A stretch of 64,000 bases of DNA from Cepaea nemoralis (GCA_014155875.1 JACEFZ010011057.1:350001-414000); one strand, 5' to 3'. Positions 1 through 10,870 are shown, numbered from the stretch's first letter. Program-made: numbers and translations. Notes: generated from the letters alone by a model not told the origin.

Positions 1-368
1 GGTTAATAAACTTAATGTTCTTTAACATGACTGTATCAGAGTTGAGTCCAGTCTTCTGGATTGAGCCCCTAGAGGTGAAAGTCCATAGGTCGAGTGAGTT
101 AGAGAAAGCAGAGTCCGGAGCCCTGTGAGGGGTCAGGGGGCCAGCTACCCCCGTGTCTGAACCAGTACGTGTCCTGTAGGTACAGTGTAACTATACCCCA
201 GCATACCCCTACTGATATTGTTCAAGGCGAGTACGGGGGATGTGGAGGTCAATGTCATTGGAGGTCAATGATTAAAAAAAAATTATAACAGAAGGCTGCT
301 CCTCTTTGGTGTTTGTCAAACGTGTGGCGGCCATTTTTAAACTGTCTTTGTAGACATTAAAAGAAAAA
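1..368. other. Unassigned single-copy DNA
   Basis: No open frame, repeat or RNA signature that I recognise. It is non-repetitive within this window and precedes a decayed LINE fragment. Confidence 0.4.
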
Positions 369-789
369 TCGCTTTCAAGATGGAAAACATACTGACCAAT
401 TTAACACTGTCAGTTGCAAATAGATAACGAGTTGTGAAGTGCTCTATGTAGAACCTATACTGTTATATGCATATGAAACATGGACCATAAGCAGACAAAC
501 TGACAAACCCCAATGGCAGTGGAAATGTGGTTTCTAAGAAAAATGCAAAGAATATAATGAGAGGACAGAAAACTAAAAAGAGCAATTTCTGCATGAAGCA
601 AATGAAAACCGTAACTTGATTTAAGACATTAGACATAGGGAGTCAAGATTTATTAGGCACAATATGTAAAGAAACAAACTCAAACACTCAGTGACAACTG
701 GCGAGATTCATGGGAAAAGAGTATGGGTAAGCCAGAGGGATAAATATCTAGATGGCTTGACCACATGACATAATCAAGACGAAGAACAC
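369..789 (+). pseudogene. Decayed 3' end of a CFDP2/RTE-like LINE
   Basis: This stretch aligns, with many stops and frameshifts, to the C-terminal part of the reverse transcriptase polyprotein that is better preserved at 9570-9936 and at 34178-34965 (minus). Recognisable pieces are the thumb segment MENILTN, a relic of VEMWFLRKM, and a terminal stretch matching the LINE 3' end (the GAACACAGAGCT region). The preserved copies continue into a terminal sequence containing CTGGTGAT and TGACCGCCCA, and here exactly that terminal sequence becomes the tandem array that follows. It is non-functional. The family name follows database labels such as craniofacial development protein 2-like for this LINE type; clade assignment is inference. 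Confidence 0.7.
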
Positions 790-2722
790 AGAGCTAATCA
801 GAGTCTCTGGTAATTGAGGGAGATGGTGAACTATGACCAAGAACACAGAGCTGATCTGAGTCTCTGGTGATTGAGGGAGATGGTGAACTATGATCGCCCA
901 TGCTTATCGGAGTCTCTGGTGATTGAGGGAGATGTTGAAAAAATGACCGCCCATGCTTATCTGAGTCTCTGGTGATTGAGGGAGATGGTGAACTATGACC
1001 GACCATGCTTATCTGAGTCTCTGTTGATTGAGGGAGATGGTGAACTATGACCGTCCATGCTTATCCGAGTCTCTGGTGATTGAGGGAGATGGTAAACTAT
1101 GACCGCCCATACTTGTCCGAGTCTCCGGTGATTTACAGAGATGGTGAACTATGACCGCCCATGCTTATCTGAGTCTCTGGTGATTGAGGGAGATGGTGAA
1201 CTATGACCGATGCTTATCTGAGTCTCTGGTGATTGAGGGAGATGGTGAACTATGACCGCCCATGCTTATCTGAGTCTCTGGTGATTGAGGGAGATGGTGA
1301 ACTATGACCGCCCATGCTTGTCCGATTCTCTGGTGATTTAGAGAGATGGTGAGCTATGGCCGATGCTTATCTGAGTCTCTGGTGATTGTGGGAGATTGTG
1401 AACTATGACCGATGCTTATCTGAGTCTCTAGTGATTGAGGGAGATGGCGAACTATGACTGCCCATGCTTATCTGAGTCTCTGGTGATTTAGAGAGATGGT
1501 GAACTATGGCCGATGCTTATCTGCGTCTCTGGTGATTGAGGGAGATTGTGAACTATGACCGATGCTTATCTGAGTCTCTGGTGATTTAGAGAGATGTCGA
1601 ACTATGACCGCACATGCTTGTCCGAGTCTCCGGTGATTTAGAGAGATGTCGAACTATGACCGCCCATGCTTATCTGAGTCTCTGGTGATTTAGAGAGATG
1701 GTGAACTATGACCGATGCTTATCTGAGTCTCTGGTGATTGAGGGAGATTGTGAACTATGACCGATGCTTATCTGAGTCTCTGGTGATTGAGGGAGATGGT
1801 GAACTATGACAGATGCTTATCTGAGTCTCTGGTGATTGAGGGAGATGGTGAACTATGACCGATGCTTATCTGAGTCTCTGGTGATTGAGGGAGATGGTGA
1901 ACTATGACCGCCCATGCTTATCTGAGTCTCTAGTCATTGAGGGAGATGGTGAACTATGACCGACCATGCTTGTCAGATTCTCTGGTGATATAGAGAGATG
2001 GTGAACTATGGCCGATGCTTTTCTGAGTCTCTGGTGATTGAGGGAGATGGTGAACTATGGCCGATGCTTATCTGAGTCTCTGGTGATTGAGGGAGATTGT
2101 GAACTATGACCGATGCTTACCTGAGTCTCTGGTGATTGAGGGAGATGGTGAACTAAGACCGCCCATGCTTATCTGAGTCTCTGGTGATTGAGGGAGATTG
2201 TGAACTATGACCAAGAACACAGAGCTTATCCGAGTCTCTGGTGATTGAGGGAGATGGTGAACTATGACCGCCCATGCTTATCTGAGTCTCTGGTGATTGA
2301 GGGAGATGGTGAACTATGGCCGCCCATGCTTGTCCGAGTCTCTGGTGATTTAGAGAGATGGTGAACTATGGCCGCCCATGCTTATCTGAGTCTCTGGTGA
2401 TTAAGGGAGATGGTGAACTATGACCGCCCATGCTTATCCGAGTCTCTGGTGATTGAGGGAGATGGTGAACTATGACCGCCCATGCTTGTCCTAGTCTCCG
2501 GTGATTTAGAGAGATGTCGAACTATGACCGCCCATGCTTATCTGAGTCTCTGGTGAATGAGGGAGATGGTGAACTGTGACCGCCCATGCTTATCTGAGTC
2601 TCTGGTGATTGAGGGAGATGGTGAACTATGACCGCCCATGCTTATCCGAGTCTCTGGTGATTGAGGGAGATGGTGAACTATGACCGCCCATGCTTATCTG
2701 AGTCTCTGGTGATTTAGAGATA
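783..2722 (+). repeat. 52/49-bp minisatellite amplified from a LINE 3' tail
   Basis: About 38 tandem units of 52 bp run through this block, or 49 bp where a three-base CCC is absent, as in GACCGATGC versus GACCGCCCATGC. Each unit carries CTTATCTGAGTCTCTGGTGA, then GGGAGATGGTGAACTATGAC. A second unit class has TTAGAGAGATG in place of TTGAGGGAGATG. The unit corresponds to the terminal sequence of the LINE at 9860-9920 and to the reverse-strand LINE tails at 28340-28430 and 34190-34280. It directly abuts a decayed copy of that LINE. The short minus-strand open frame it creates (SPSPSITRDSD repeats) is a by-product. Confidence 0.9.
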
Positions 2723-3254
2723 GTTGGAGATAGCGTGGGACATAGGATAAACAATCCGAGAAATGGTGCGACGGAAAGAAGATAATTCGTGTCTAAAGTG
2801 AGATTATGTGCGTTACTAGCAGGACCCTAGGAAACAACAACGAAGGAACAAGCAAATAAAACAACAAAAAAAAACAAGAATATGGTTAGGAAACTGGGTC
2901 GCAATCTAAACGGAGTTGTAACAATGAGTTTCTTGCTGCGAAATAAAGTTTATTTATAAACAGGCTGGTAAATAAATTCAAATTAAGAAACAAAACAGGA
3001 AAACCAGACAGGATCTGCACGAGAAAAAAAAAGAAAAATATGTCTTGTTAATGTCTGTTAGATGGCGTATTTAATTAGGAAGATTGCCATATATATCTGT
3101 CGGGAGCTCAATGTTGTTGTTTGCAAGAAAATTGTCTCGACGTTGTTTTTCCAGTCTTGTTGATTCCAAATTGTCAAATTGTTGCACTCAATGGCTTTTT
3201 GTCTAAACCAGAGATCACGGATGTATTGAATGTATGCAACATTTGTCTTTATTC
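2723..3254. other. Unassigned AT-rich DNA
   Basis: Non-repetitive A-rich sequence with short homopolymers. I recognise no gene or element in it. Confidence 0.4.
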
Positions 3255-3714
3255 AGTCTTGGCACTTTGCTGTCTTGACAGACGATAGTCTGTTACATTG
3301 GGCTATAAAAAGGCATAACTACAACCCATGGTGGCTGCGAATGTGATTGATCCGACTAATTCGCGCTGTACATGGTCGTCCACCGTGGATGCATGTGAAC
3401 ACATGGTCATTTTCACCATCACACCATCTTCTCCCGCGCTCAATGTGTGACATATCTGCAATCATTTTCTCCTGTGTCTTTATTCTATTACTGAATAAAA
3501 CATTCATCGCGCTGCTCAGCGTCTACCAATCTATGTCGCAAAATTGCGCAAGTAGACTGCTGGTACACCAAGCGAACGCAGTCTGGTTTCTGTGAATGAA
3601 AAATCCAAAACAATAACGTAATACGAGACAACCTGTCCACCAGCGAAAGGTTGAATTGACAACTTCAAACAGTTTGGCATCTAACAAAGTGCAAACGTAT
3701 CCCTGGGTTAACAC
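3255..3714 (-). pseudogene. LINE polyprotein C-terminus with C2H2-like finger (decayed)
   Basis: Read on the minus strand, this is the end of a LINE polyprotein. It ends in a C2H2-type finger of the form VFTCIHGGRPCTARISRINH followed by IRSHHGL and a stop. Many LINEs end in such a finger (F-x-C-x2-CGR-x-(F/C)-x-A-R/Q-I-G-L-x-S-H-x-R-x-H). Here the second cysteine is degraded (CIHGG). A second direct copy lies at 6227-6470, about three-quarters identical by eye and ending at the same stop codon. Upstream residues (to about 3714) are frameshifted and only loosely match the family. Confidence 0.65.
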
Positions 3715-3739
3715 TGCATGAAGAATTTCGGCCCTTGGA

Positions 3740-4755
3740 CATTTTTACCTAGGACTGCCGTGTGAAACAAAGGATGCGCAGATGCCATTTTTGCTCTTAG
3801 ACAACTTATTGAAAAATCACACTGAATTCAATAAAATACTATACTTAGCCTTTGTCGACCTAAAAAAAAATAATGCATTTGATAGAGTGGGTAGAAACAA
3901 GCTGTGGGAAATCCTTAAACAATATGGAGTGAGTTCACACCTAACAAACATATATAGAAGCTTATACAGCAACAGTTCATGCATAATGAAAGAAACTGGA
4001 GGACACCATAAGATCCGGAGTACGATAAGGTTATGTCCTGTTCCCTCTCTTGTTCATAAACATATAGACAACATATGTAAAGAAATCAGCCACACAGAGA
4101 CCGCAAGAATATCGCATGGCGAGAACACAGAAGAAGACCCTCTGCAAAATACACCATTAGAGAACTCCTGTTTGCGAATGACCAAATGCTAACAGCAAAA
4201 TCAGAAGATGAATTACAAAACCATATCGATAGTCTAAATGAAATGTGTTGGGAACATAACATGAAAATTAGCACAAGTAAAACAGAGGTAATGTCTATCA
4301 GAGGTAATATCAAACGAAGAAAAAAAAACAACAATTCACCTAAATGAACATCTCTTGAAACAAGTAAAGAGTTTCAAGTATGTAGGAAGTATATCATCAT
4401 CAATCAAAACCAGAAGACGAGATCAAAAATAGATAGATGTAAGGCAGACAAATGGCACCAATACTAAAGAACAAACATGTATCAATAACAACAAAGAAAG
4501 CACTATACAGCACAATCTTCCTACCAGCTCTATGTTACCAATGCCAAACCTGGACAATGACAGAAAAAGAGAAATGAAAAATCACAAAAACAGAAAGATT
4601 CCTGAGAGGTATACTCATTGTATCAAGAAGAGATAAGATCAGTGATGAAGAAGTCAGGACTAAATTAGGGGTTATAGAAGCGCTGGATTTTATTAGAAGA
4701 CAGCAATTCAAATGGTTTGGCCATGCAAGTACGTTACTGCCATAACCTAAATTAG
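3740..4755 (+). pseudogene. LINE reverse transcriptase palm fragment, copy 1
   Basis: This is a 5'-truncated LINE. Around 3755-3830 a shifted frame reads GCADAIFALRQLIEKS. The open stretch 3782-4192 then gives AFVDLKKNNAFDRVGRNKLW (motif A, with the aspartate of FVDL kept and a small AAN insertion before AFDRV) and EILKQYGV. A frameshift follows, then LLFANDQMLTAKSEDE, where the usual F/YADD motif is FAND: the second catalytic aspartate region is altered. Later frames retain KISTSKTEVMSI and a degraded WFGHA near 4720. Multiple frameshifts and the catalytic change make it dead. The portion from 4049 is duplicated downstream. Confidence 0.8.
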
Positions 4756-4797
4756 CATCTTCTGATTTTGCTGTTAGCATTTGGTCATTCGCAAACA
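4756..4797 (-). repeat. 42-nt inverted templated insert at duplication junction
   Basis: These 42 nt are an exact reverse complement of 4169-4210, the FAND-motif region of the upstream copy (and of 4920-4961 in the second copy). They sit exactly at the junction between the two direct copies of the LINE segment, followed by three extra bases (TAT). Confidence 0.9.
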
Positions 4798-4800
4798 TAT

Positions 4801-5510
4801 CTTGTTCATAAACATATAGACAACATATGTAAAGAAATCAGCCACACAGAGACCGCAAGAATATCGCATGGCGAGAACACAGAAGAAGACCCTCTGCAAA
4901 ATACACCATTAGAGAACTCCTGTTTGCGAATGACCAAATGCTAACAGCAAAATCAGAAGATGAATTACAAAACCATATCGATAGTCTAAATGAAATGTGT
5001 TGGGAACATAACATGAAAATTAGCACAAGTAAAACAGAGGTAATGTCTATCAGAGGTAATATCAACGAAGAAAAAAAAAACAACAATTCACCTAAATGAA
5101 CATCTCTTGAAACAAGTAAAGAGTTTCAAGTATGTAGGAAGTATATCATCATCAATCAAAACCAGAAGACGAGATCAAAAATAGATAGATGTAAGGCAGA
5201 CAAATGGCACCAATACTAAAGAACAAACATGTATCAATAACTACAAAGAAAGCACTATACAACACAATCTTCTTACCAGCTCTATGTTACCAATGCCAAA
5301 CCTGGACAATGACAGAAAAAGAGAAATGAAAAATCACAAAAACAGAAAGATTCCTGAGAGGAATACTCATTGTATCAAGAAGAGATAAGATCAGTGATGA
5401 AGAAATCAGGACTAAATTGGGGGTTATAGAAGCGCTGGATTTTATTAGAAGACAGCAATTCAAATGGTTTGGCCATGCAAGTACGTTACTGCCATAACCT
5501 AAATTAGATT
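4801..5510 (+). pseudogene. LINE reverse transcriptase fragment, tandem copy 2
   Basis: This is a direct tandem copy of 4049-4755, with an offset of 752 bp. I count fewer than ten differences, so identity is near 99%. It repeats the FAND motif segment and ends with the WFGHA relic. Beyond the breakpoint it continues past the sequence AAATTAG where copy 1 stops. A perfect 13-nt inverted repeat (ACTGCCATAACCT at 5488-5500 and its complement at 5519-5531) spans this breakpoint. The high identity implies a recent duplication of already dead sequence. Confidence 0.85.
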
Positions 5511-5531
5511 AGGCCAAAAGGTTATGGCAGT

Positions 5532-6075
5532 GTTCAGGAAATGGACACCTGGATCGTGAAAAGTGGATACTTTTCATACGACGTGAAAACGTTGGGACTC
5601 GCTTCCCAAGTCAACAGGAAGTGGAATCCGGACAAAAGGCATTCGAGATCGGGGTTTCGCGGAGTGTGGACCACGTTACGAAGATGAGTGATGGCCAACA
5701 CTGAGCCACTCTTTTAAATAGTGCACGTTTAGATACTTGTGATGTAGAATTATTGTCGAATACCTGATTTGTGCATTAGTGATGTTTACTTTAGTCTGTG
5801 TAGAATAATATACACCTAAAACTATAACTGGCGTTTGAGTCGACTACTGTTCGAGTCCTCTACAGTTATGTTGAGTGGCATTCGTAGTGAGTAGTGTAAT
5901 GTGTGGAGAATCGTAGTTTAACTATCAGCCAAGTTCTGTCCTGCGAAATGACCAGAGTGCTGACTGGAGAGGAAAAGAAATAATTAAATCATACCCTTTC
6001 TGAACACGGGCAGTAGAAAGAAGTATTTACAAAAGTCCGGCATAAAGTGGCAGACCCAGATACCCAGTCACATCC
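5532..6075. other. Unassigned insert within or after a LINE copy
   Basis: No recognisable coding. It may be a separate insertion, because a further LINE-like 3' piece (RLDGNRGRGR, about 6115-6150, plus strand) resumes after it. I cannot name the element. Confidence 0.35.
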
Positions 6076-6079
6076 TGGC

Positions 6080-6190
6080 AGTTACCAACTAACAATATAC
6101 TACAACAAGCAATGATGTACAGACTAGATGGAAACAGAGGAAGAGGCCGAAAATGTAAACTATGGACGTGGGGAATAACCATGAGTCCAT
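6080..6190 (+). pseudogene. LINE C-terminal fragment (RLDGNRGRGR)
   Basis: A short plus-strand reading gives YRLDGNRGRGRKCKLWTWG. It resembles the basic C-terminal motif RLxGxRGRGRPRKxWxDG found near the end of several LINE reverse transcriptases. It could be the displaced end of the LINE copy at 3740-5510. The assignment rests on about 20 residues only. Confidence 0.4.
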
Positions 6191-6226
6191 GAGTATATCG
6201 TAAAATACAATTTTTCATTAGCTTCT

Positions 6227-7016
6227 TGTCGTCTTGACAGACGATAGTTTGTTACATTGAGCTTCAAGAAGGCATAATAACTACAACCCATGGCGGGAAC
6301 GAATGCGACTGACAGGGCCAATTTGCGCTGTAAATGTTCGTCAATAGTAGATGCATGTGAACACATGGTTAGTTCCACCATCATGCACCATCTGACGTCT
6401 CGCACGCTCGATGTGTATCATATCGGCAATCATGTTCTCCTTTGTCTTTATTAAATTTCTGATATTTGCCCTTATGCAACACGTTCAGCAGCGACTTGCT
6501 CCCAATGTGTATTATCAATGTCTGCATCAATCATGTCCCGCTTACACACATCTGTGTATCGCAGTAGAGGCCGACACTGAGATATCTTACCCATCTGTAA
6601 TTCTCCAAAAAAGATATCCTTTGGTATTCTACCATCGTCCATCCTGCTAACGTGTCATTTCTATCTAAGTCTATGAAGACTGAGCATGGAACAAACAGTC
6701 ACACAGCCTGATCTTTCCAATACTTCAGTATTTGTTATTTTTTCTTGCCACGTAATACTTAATAACACGTATTCTTCGCAGACACCGCATATGAATGCTG
6801 TTTAAACATTTCTCGTGGTGTGAGTAAGTTGGCCAGGCTTCACTGCCATAAAGAAGAGTACTAAGGACACAAGCTTTATAGACAAGGACTTTTGTTATGG
6901 CAATAAACTTTCTGTTCTCCCAGACTCTTGTTGTTAACCTGTTCATTGTTGTTGATGATTTACCAATCCTGATGTTGATTTCCTGATCTAGGGATAATTT
7001 GCTATTTACCTGCCAG
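6227..7016 (-). pseudogene. 5'-truncated LINE: RT thumb to C-terminal finger
   Basis: On the minus strand the reading order is: INIRIGKSSTT, then NRLTTRVWENRKF and VYKACVLSTLLYGSEAW (RT thumb/connection), then CLRRI. A frameshift follows. Next come MDDGRIPKDIFFGEL, GK-x-x-QCRPLLRY and DVCKRDMIDADID (the GEL...GRP...RYKDVCKRDM signature typical of a LINE C-terminus), and a terminal C2H2-like finger VFTCIYY-x-RTFTAQIG ending RSRHGL-stop. A second copy of the finger end is at 3255-3510. At least two frameshifts and an in-frame stop inside the finger make it non-functional. The plus-strand open frames over it are shadows. Confidence 0.8.
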
Positions 7017-7281
7017 TGGAGCAGTCAGACTTGTGCAGAGTTATAATCACATTGAGCCTGCCAAATTCACTCTAAAGGTAACACCAATACATCTGGAACA
7101 AGACAAGCCGAAGAAGCTGCCGGATCAGCAAAGCAATGCTCTAACTGTCCGCCGGTCGGAGCTTCGATCATAAGCCAGCTGCCAACCAAGGCTTATGGCC
7201 TGGTCTGCTCTGCCATGACATGTTCCTAGTACATTATGATTCGCCTAAAGACTGATCATCGCAAGACAAGGACAGAAACAT

Positions 7282-7990
7282 TAAAATTAGCAACATTGAA
7301 TGGTAGGACCCTAAACGACGGCGAAAAATTAGATAACATAAAACAAGAAATGGAAAGAGAAAAACATTAATATTTTAGGGATGTGTGAAAGGAGATGGAC
7401 AGGAGCATGCATCAAGATAGATGAAGATTTCAAGATTATTTATTCTGGAGGTGAAGATCGACAAAGGGGAGTGGCAATTATTTTGGACCGGAAAAAATCA
7501 AAATCAGGTCAAGGATATTGGGCCGTATCAGACAGAGTTCTACTAGTTAAATTAAGTGGCAGAACTTTTAACATAAATTTTATTCAAGTATATGCCCCAA
7601 CAGGAGAATCCTGTGAAGATAGTGTAGATGTATTGTATAATGACATAGAGTCTGCCTTAAAGAAATGTAAAAATTCAGAAATAAACATCATAATAGGGGA
7701 CTTCATTGCAAAAGTAGGAGAATCAAAGTGATAGATACACAGGAGGAAACTATGGTTTAGAAGAGAGAAATGAAAGAGGATACAGACTCGTAGAGTGGGC
7801 AAAATAACAGGAAATGATCGTAGGGAACACCCGGTTTAAGCAACACCCTAGACGATTATGGACATGGAGGAGTCCTGATAGCAGGATTAGAAACCCGACT
7901 GACTACATTCTGATTAGCAGAAGATTTAGAAACGCGTTAACAATAGCAAAAACAGTTCCCAGTGCTGATTGTTATAGTGACCACTGATTA
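7282..7990 (+). pseudogene. LINE APE-type endonuclease domain (broken)
   Basis: The sequence reads LKLATLNGRT, frameshift, NILGMCERRWTG, then GVAIILDRKKSK, FNINFIQVYAPTGES and INIIIGDFIAKVGES. The family motif GDFNAKVG has Asn changed to Ile here. After two more shifts come RRLWTWRSPDSRIRNPTDYI and ADCYSDH, followed immediately by a stop. APE endonucleases nick target DNA for target-primed reverse transcription. The open piece 7381-7731 covers only the central part. Loss of the GDFN asparagine and the stops show decay. Confidence 0.85.
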
Positions 7991-8002
7991 CTTACAGGAA
8001 CA

Positions 8003-8756
8003 TTGAGGATAAAGTTGAAGAAAGTCAAGTATGTAACAGGAAACACTAAATATGATTTGTGTACATTGAGTAATGACAAGGAAATACAAAACAAATTCAA
8101 CATAGACGTACAGAACAGATTTGATATATTGTCTGATCTAGAGATTCTATTCCAAGATGTGGATGATCAATGGGAAACGTTGAAGAGTTCAATCAATGTG
8201 GCTGCAGAAACAACTATTCCAAAATTAAAGAAGGTGGGTCGTAAGAAATGGATGACTGAAGAAATTTTACACCTAATGGAAACAAGAAGACTCAACAAAA
8301 ATAATTCTGCCACATATGAAGAAATTCACAGACACGTCAGAATATTTTGTAAGGAGGCAAAAGAAGCATTGCTTGAGGAAAAGAGCTTAGATTTTGAAGA
8401 ACAACGCAATAGTCAAAATACCAATTTAGTGCACCAAAGAATTCAGGAAATTACTAATAAAAGAACAAGTACATCAGCAGGCTGTCTAAAAACTAAAGAT
8501 GGCAAAATCATAATAGAAAAAGATCAGATTCTACATGTATGGACAGATTATGTGAAAAACCTTTATGATGATAACAGAGAAGAGCAGTATGATACTAGAT
8601 TTAATAATGAAGGACCGCCAATTTTGAAGATGGAGGTTCGAAATGTTCTTAAGCATATGAAAGCTGGCAAGGCCCCCGGTGCAGATAACATCACAACAGA
8701 AATGATTAAAGCTTTAGAAGAATATGGAATAGATCAAGTCACCAGACTGCTGAACA
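8003..8756 (+). pseudogene. LINE linker and RT N-terminal (finger) region
   Basis: An open stretch of about 250 codons lies between endonuclease and RT palm. It ends with EVRNVLKHMKAGKAPGADN and ITTEMIKALEEYGIDQVTRL, the RT N-terminal signature (K-x-G-K-A-x-G-x-D) of CFDP2-like LINEs. The frame is interrupted at LLNT by a nested insertion, so the downstream residues up to 8995 are not LINE-encoded. The downstream continuation resumes near 9095 with SVFITIPKK. Confidence 0.85.
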
Positions 8757-9087
8757 CATCAGAGGTGTTTCCAAGGCACCAGCGCCGGGTTATATACTGG
8801 CCAAGACCTATTGACGCGTCCTCGTCGAGCGTCCGGGCAACAGGTCCCTTCGGTGTCCTGGCTAAAGTCAGTAGGATCGCCGATTCCTCCGAAGTCGGAG
8901 AGTGTCTGCCTGTATGGCGAGGAACCACCAGTCTGCACACCAATAAGCCAGACATGGGACAACGGATACTCACGCAAACCTCAGGTCCTGTATGACATCA
9001 CACTGATGTTGGACAACAGGATGCCTTCATCCGACATACAGGACTTCGCGTTGGAGCTCAAGCCAACGAACACAAGCAAGCAAGCAA
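8757..9087. mobile_element. Nested ~330-bp insertion with (AAGC)n tail
   Basis: This GC-richer segment splits the LINE reading between LLNT and SVFITIPKK and ends in four AAGC repeats. The tail suggests a retroposed SINE or LINE 3' fragment on the plus strand. I do not recognise its body and see no convincing target-site duplication. About ten codons of the host LINE seem missing at the site. Confidence 0.55.
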
Positions 9088-9094
9088 GCATGTA

Positions 9095-9936
9095 ACTCTG
9101 TATTTATTACAATCCCAAAGAAATCAAGAGCCTTGTAATGTGATCAACATAGAACAATTAGTATAATGAGTCACATCACACAAATTTTGCTACGAATTAT
9201 CATGCAAAGAGCGAGAAAGAAATTACAACCTGAAATAGGGGAAGAACAATGCGGGTTTGTAGAAGGCAAGGGTACAGTAAATGTGGTGTATATGCTGCGA
9301 AAAGTTATTGAACGTGCTATAGAAGTAAACAAGGATATTCACCTTTGCTTTATTGAATACACAAAGGCTTTTGATAGAGGTAGACATGTAAATATGGTGG
9401 ATATGCTTGTAGATCTACAAATTGATGGGAAAGACATTAGACTTATAAAAAACATATATTGGAAACAACAAGAAACCATAAGGATTGATAATGAAGTGGG
9501 ACAATATCAGCCAATTAAGAGAGGTGCTAGGCAGGGATGTGTAATGTCTCCAAATCTTTTTTCCCTATACAGTGAAAAACATCTGATGGCTGCAGAAATG
9601 TGGTTTCTGGGGGAAATGCAAAGACTACCATGGGCAGACAGAAAAACCAATGACCAAGTATTACCGGAGACAAATGACAATCGTAAATTGATTAGAGAAA
9701 TTAGACGTAGACAGTCAAAATGTTTTGGACATGTTATGAGAAGAAATAGATTGCAGAAATTAGTGACAACTGGCAAGATCGAAGGGAACAGACCAAGAGG
9801 AAGACCGAGAGGAAAATACCTGGATGGCTTGGCCACATGGCATGGACGAGACAGGAACACTGAGCTTATCCAGGACTCTGGTGATCGAGTGAAATGGCGT
9901 GTCGTGACCGCCCACGCTTTCCGGCATGGCAAATGA
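9095..9936 (+). pseudogene. LINE RT palm and C-terminus with internal deletion
   Basis: Readable blocks are SVFITIPKK, then ISIMSHITQILLRIIM, GEEQCGFVEGKGT, LCFIEYTKAFDRG (motif A; the family aspartate of DYTKAFD is Glu here) and PIKRGARQGCVMSP (motif B). At NLFSLYSE the sequence jumps directly to EKHLMAAEMWFL, skipping the roughly 130-150 residues that carry YADD in relatives at 28333 and 34178. The end reads FGHVMRRNRLQ, GKIEGNRPRGRPRGK and YLDGLATWHGRDRN. The fused open frame 9166-9936 of 256 codons is therefore a deletion product, not a functional enzyme. Confidence 0.9.
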
Positions 9937-9950
9937 TTGATTAATTGAAT

Positions 9951-10022
9951 GTCTTTCCCATCAATTTATAGATCTGCAAGCATCTCTATCATGTTGACAT
10001 GTCTTACTTTATCGAAAGCCTT
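9951..10022 (-). pseudogene. Inverted LINE palm fragment
   Basis: The minus strand encodes [20 protein letters not shown], the motif-A region of the same LINE family that lies in plus orientation at 9366-9420. The 72-bp fragment lies directly between the LINE 3' end and a TA microsatellite. Confidence 0.85.
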
Positions 10023-10123
<101 letters not shown>

Positions 10124-10311
10124 CAGAGAACGTGTCTTTGTTTGTGACTTTGTTTGTGCGTCCTTTATGCGTTCCTGAACATTCCATCGATTGAAATGAA
10201 ATTTTCTACAGATGTTCTTCTCACTCTGGCCGAGCCAGCTGGCTTAGTTTGTTAGTTTAAGAACATTTATTTACGTATTAAATCAATATTAAAAGGAAAG
10301 GGGAAGGGGGG

Positions 10312-10535
10312 ATGAGTGGTCTCGAGGTATGGTGTCCGCCTCGAGTGCTGGAGGTCCCGTGTTCAGGTCCCGGTGAGGACCGGGATTTATTTAAAAAATC
10401 CACCTGGACCTCCAGTAATAAAATTTCCCTTGGTCTCTGGGTAGTGAGATCGGACGCCCGTGTGTATTGTTGCGCACGTAAAAAATCCCTTGGCAGTTGG
10501 AAATCGACAAAGAGTAGCCTAAGGGAACTTAACAA
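10312..10535 (+). mobile_element. tRNA-derived SINE (family A)
   Basis: The head has pol III-like boxes: A-box region GAGTGGTCTCGAGGTATGG and B-box region GTGTTCAGGTCCC, at tRNA-like spacing. An anticodon-arm-like CGCCTCGAGTGCTGGAGG lies between them. The body continues with GTTGCGCACGTAAAAAATCC. It has no coding capacity; the open frames on both strands are incidental. I do not identify the tRNA species with certainty. Confidence 0.7.
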
Positions 10536-10599
10536 CAAAAGTTATATCAAGGCACATTACTTTTAGTGCATTGCTATATTATGTCATTTAAATAATTGT

Positions 10600-10870
10600 T
10601 GTATGTTTCTTAAAGGTTTATAAAATGTTTACAGATGTTATCTACAGTCATATGCGTTATAATATAATGATAAAATCTTTAAGGCATTTATAAAGTTTTC
10701 ATAAAAATAATGCGTCTATTTTAAATACGTGAAAATTTTATAACTCATCTTTTTATGTTTAAAGAAGTTATCTACAGTGATGTCCGTTATAAACAAGGTG
10801 ATAAAAACAGTTTTTCATTAAAAATAATGGATTTATTTTAGATACATGAAAATTTATTTCTGTACTATTT
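10600..10870 (+). repeat. ~130-bp tandem duplication
   Basis: Two diverged copies about 130 bp apart share GTTATCTACAGT, CGTTATAA and TGATAAAA blocks (about 10640 and 10770), each followed by an AATAATG-TATTTTA segment. Confidence 0.65.

Larger units (their letters stand above)
7060..9950 (+). mobile_element. CFDP2/RTE-like LINE, long but defective copy
   Basis: This is the most complete copy of this LINE family in the window. It has a 5' untranslated part (about 7060-7280, with a second copy in reverse at 40300-40450), then APE endonuclease, reverse transcriptase and a 3' tail ending in TGATTGATTAATTGA-like repeats. Lesions include a frameshift near 7362, stops near 7730 and 7805, a stop right after the SDH motif near 7985, a nested insertion at about 8757-9087, and an internal deletion near 9575 that removed the YADD-bearing palm. 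It cannot be active. Truncated relatives lie at 369-789, 28333-29235, 34178-34965, 35622-35705 and 39340-39430. Confidence 0.85.

Noticed and set aside
783..2722. CRISPR-like array
   Set aside because: Units are contiguous without unique spacers and derive from a LINE tail; the genome is eukaryotic.
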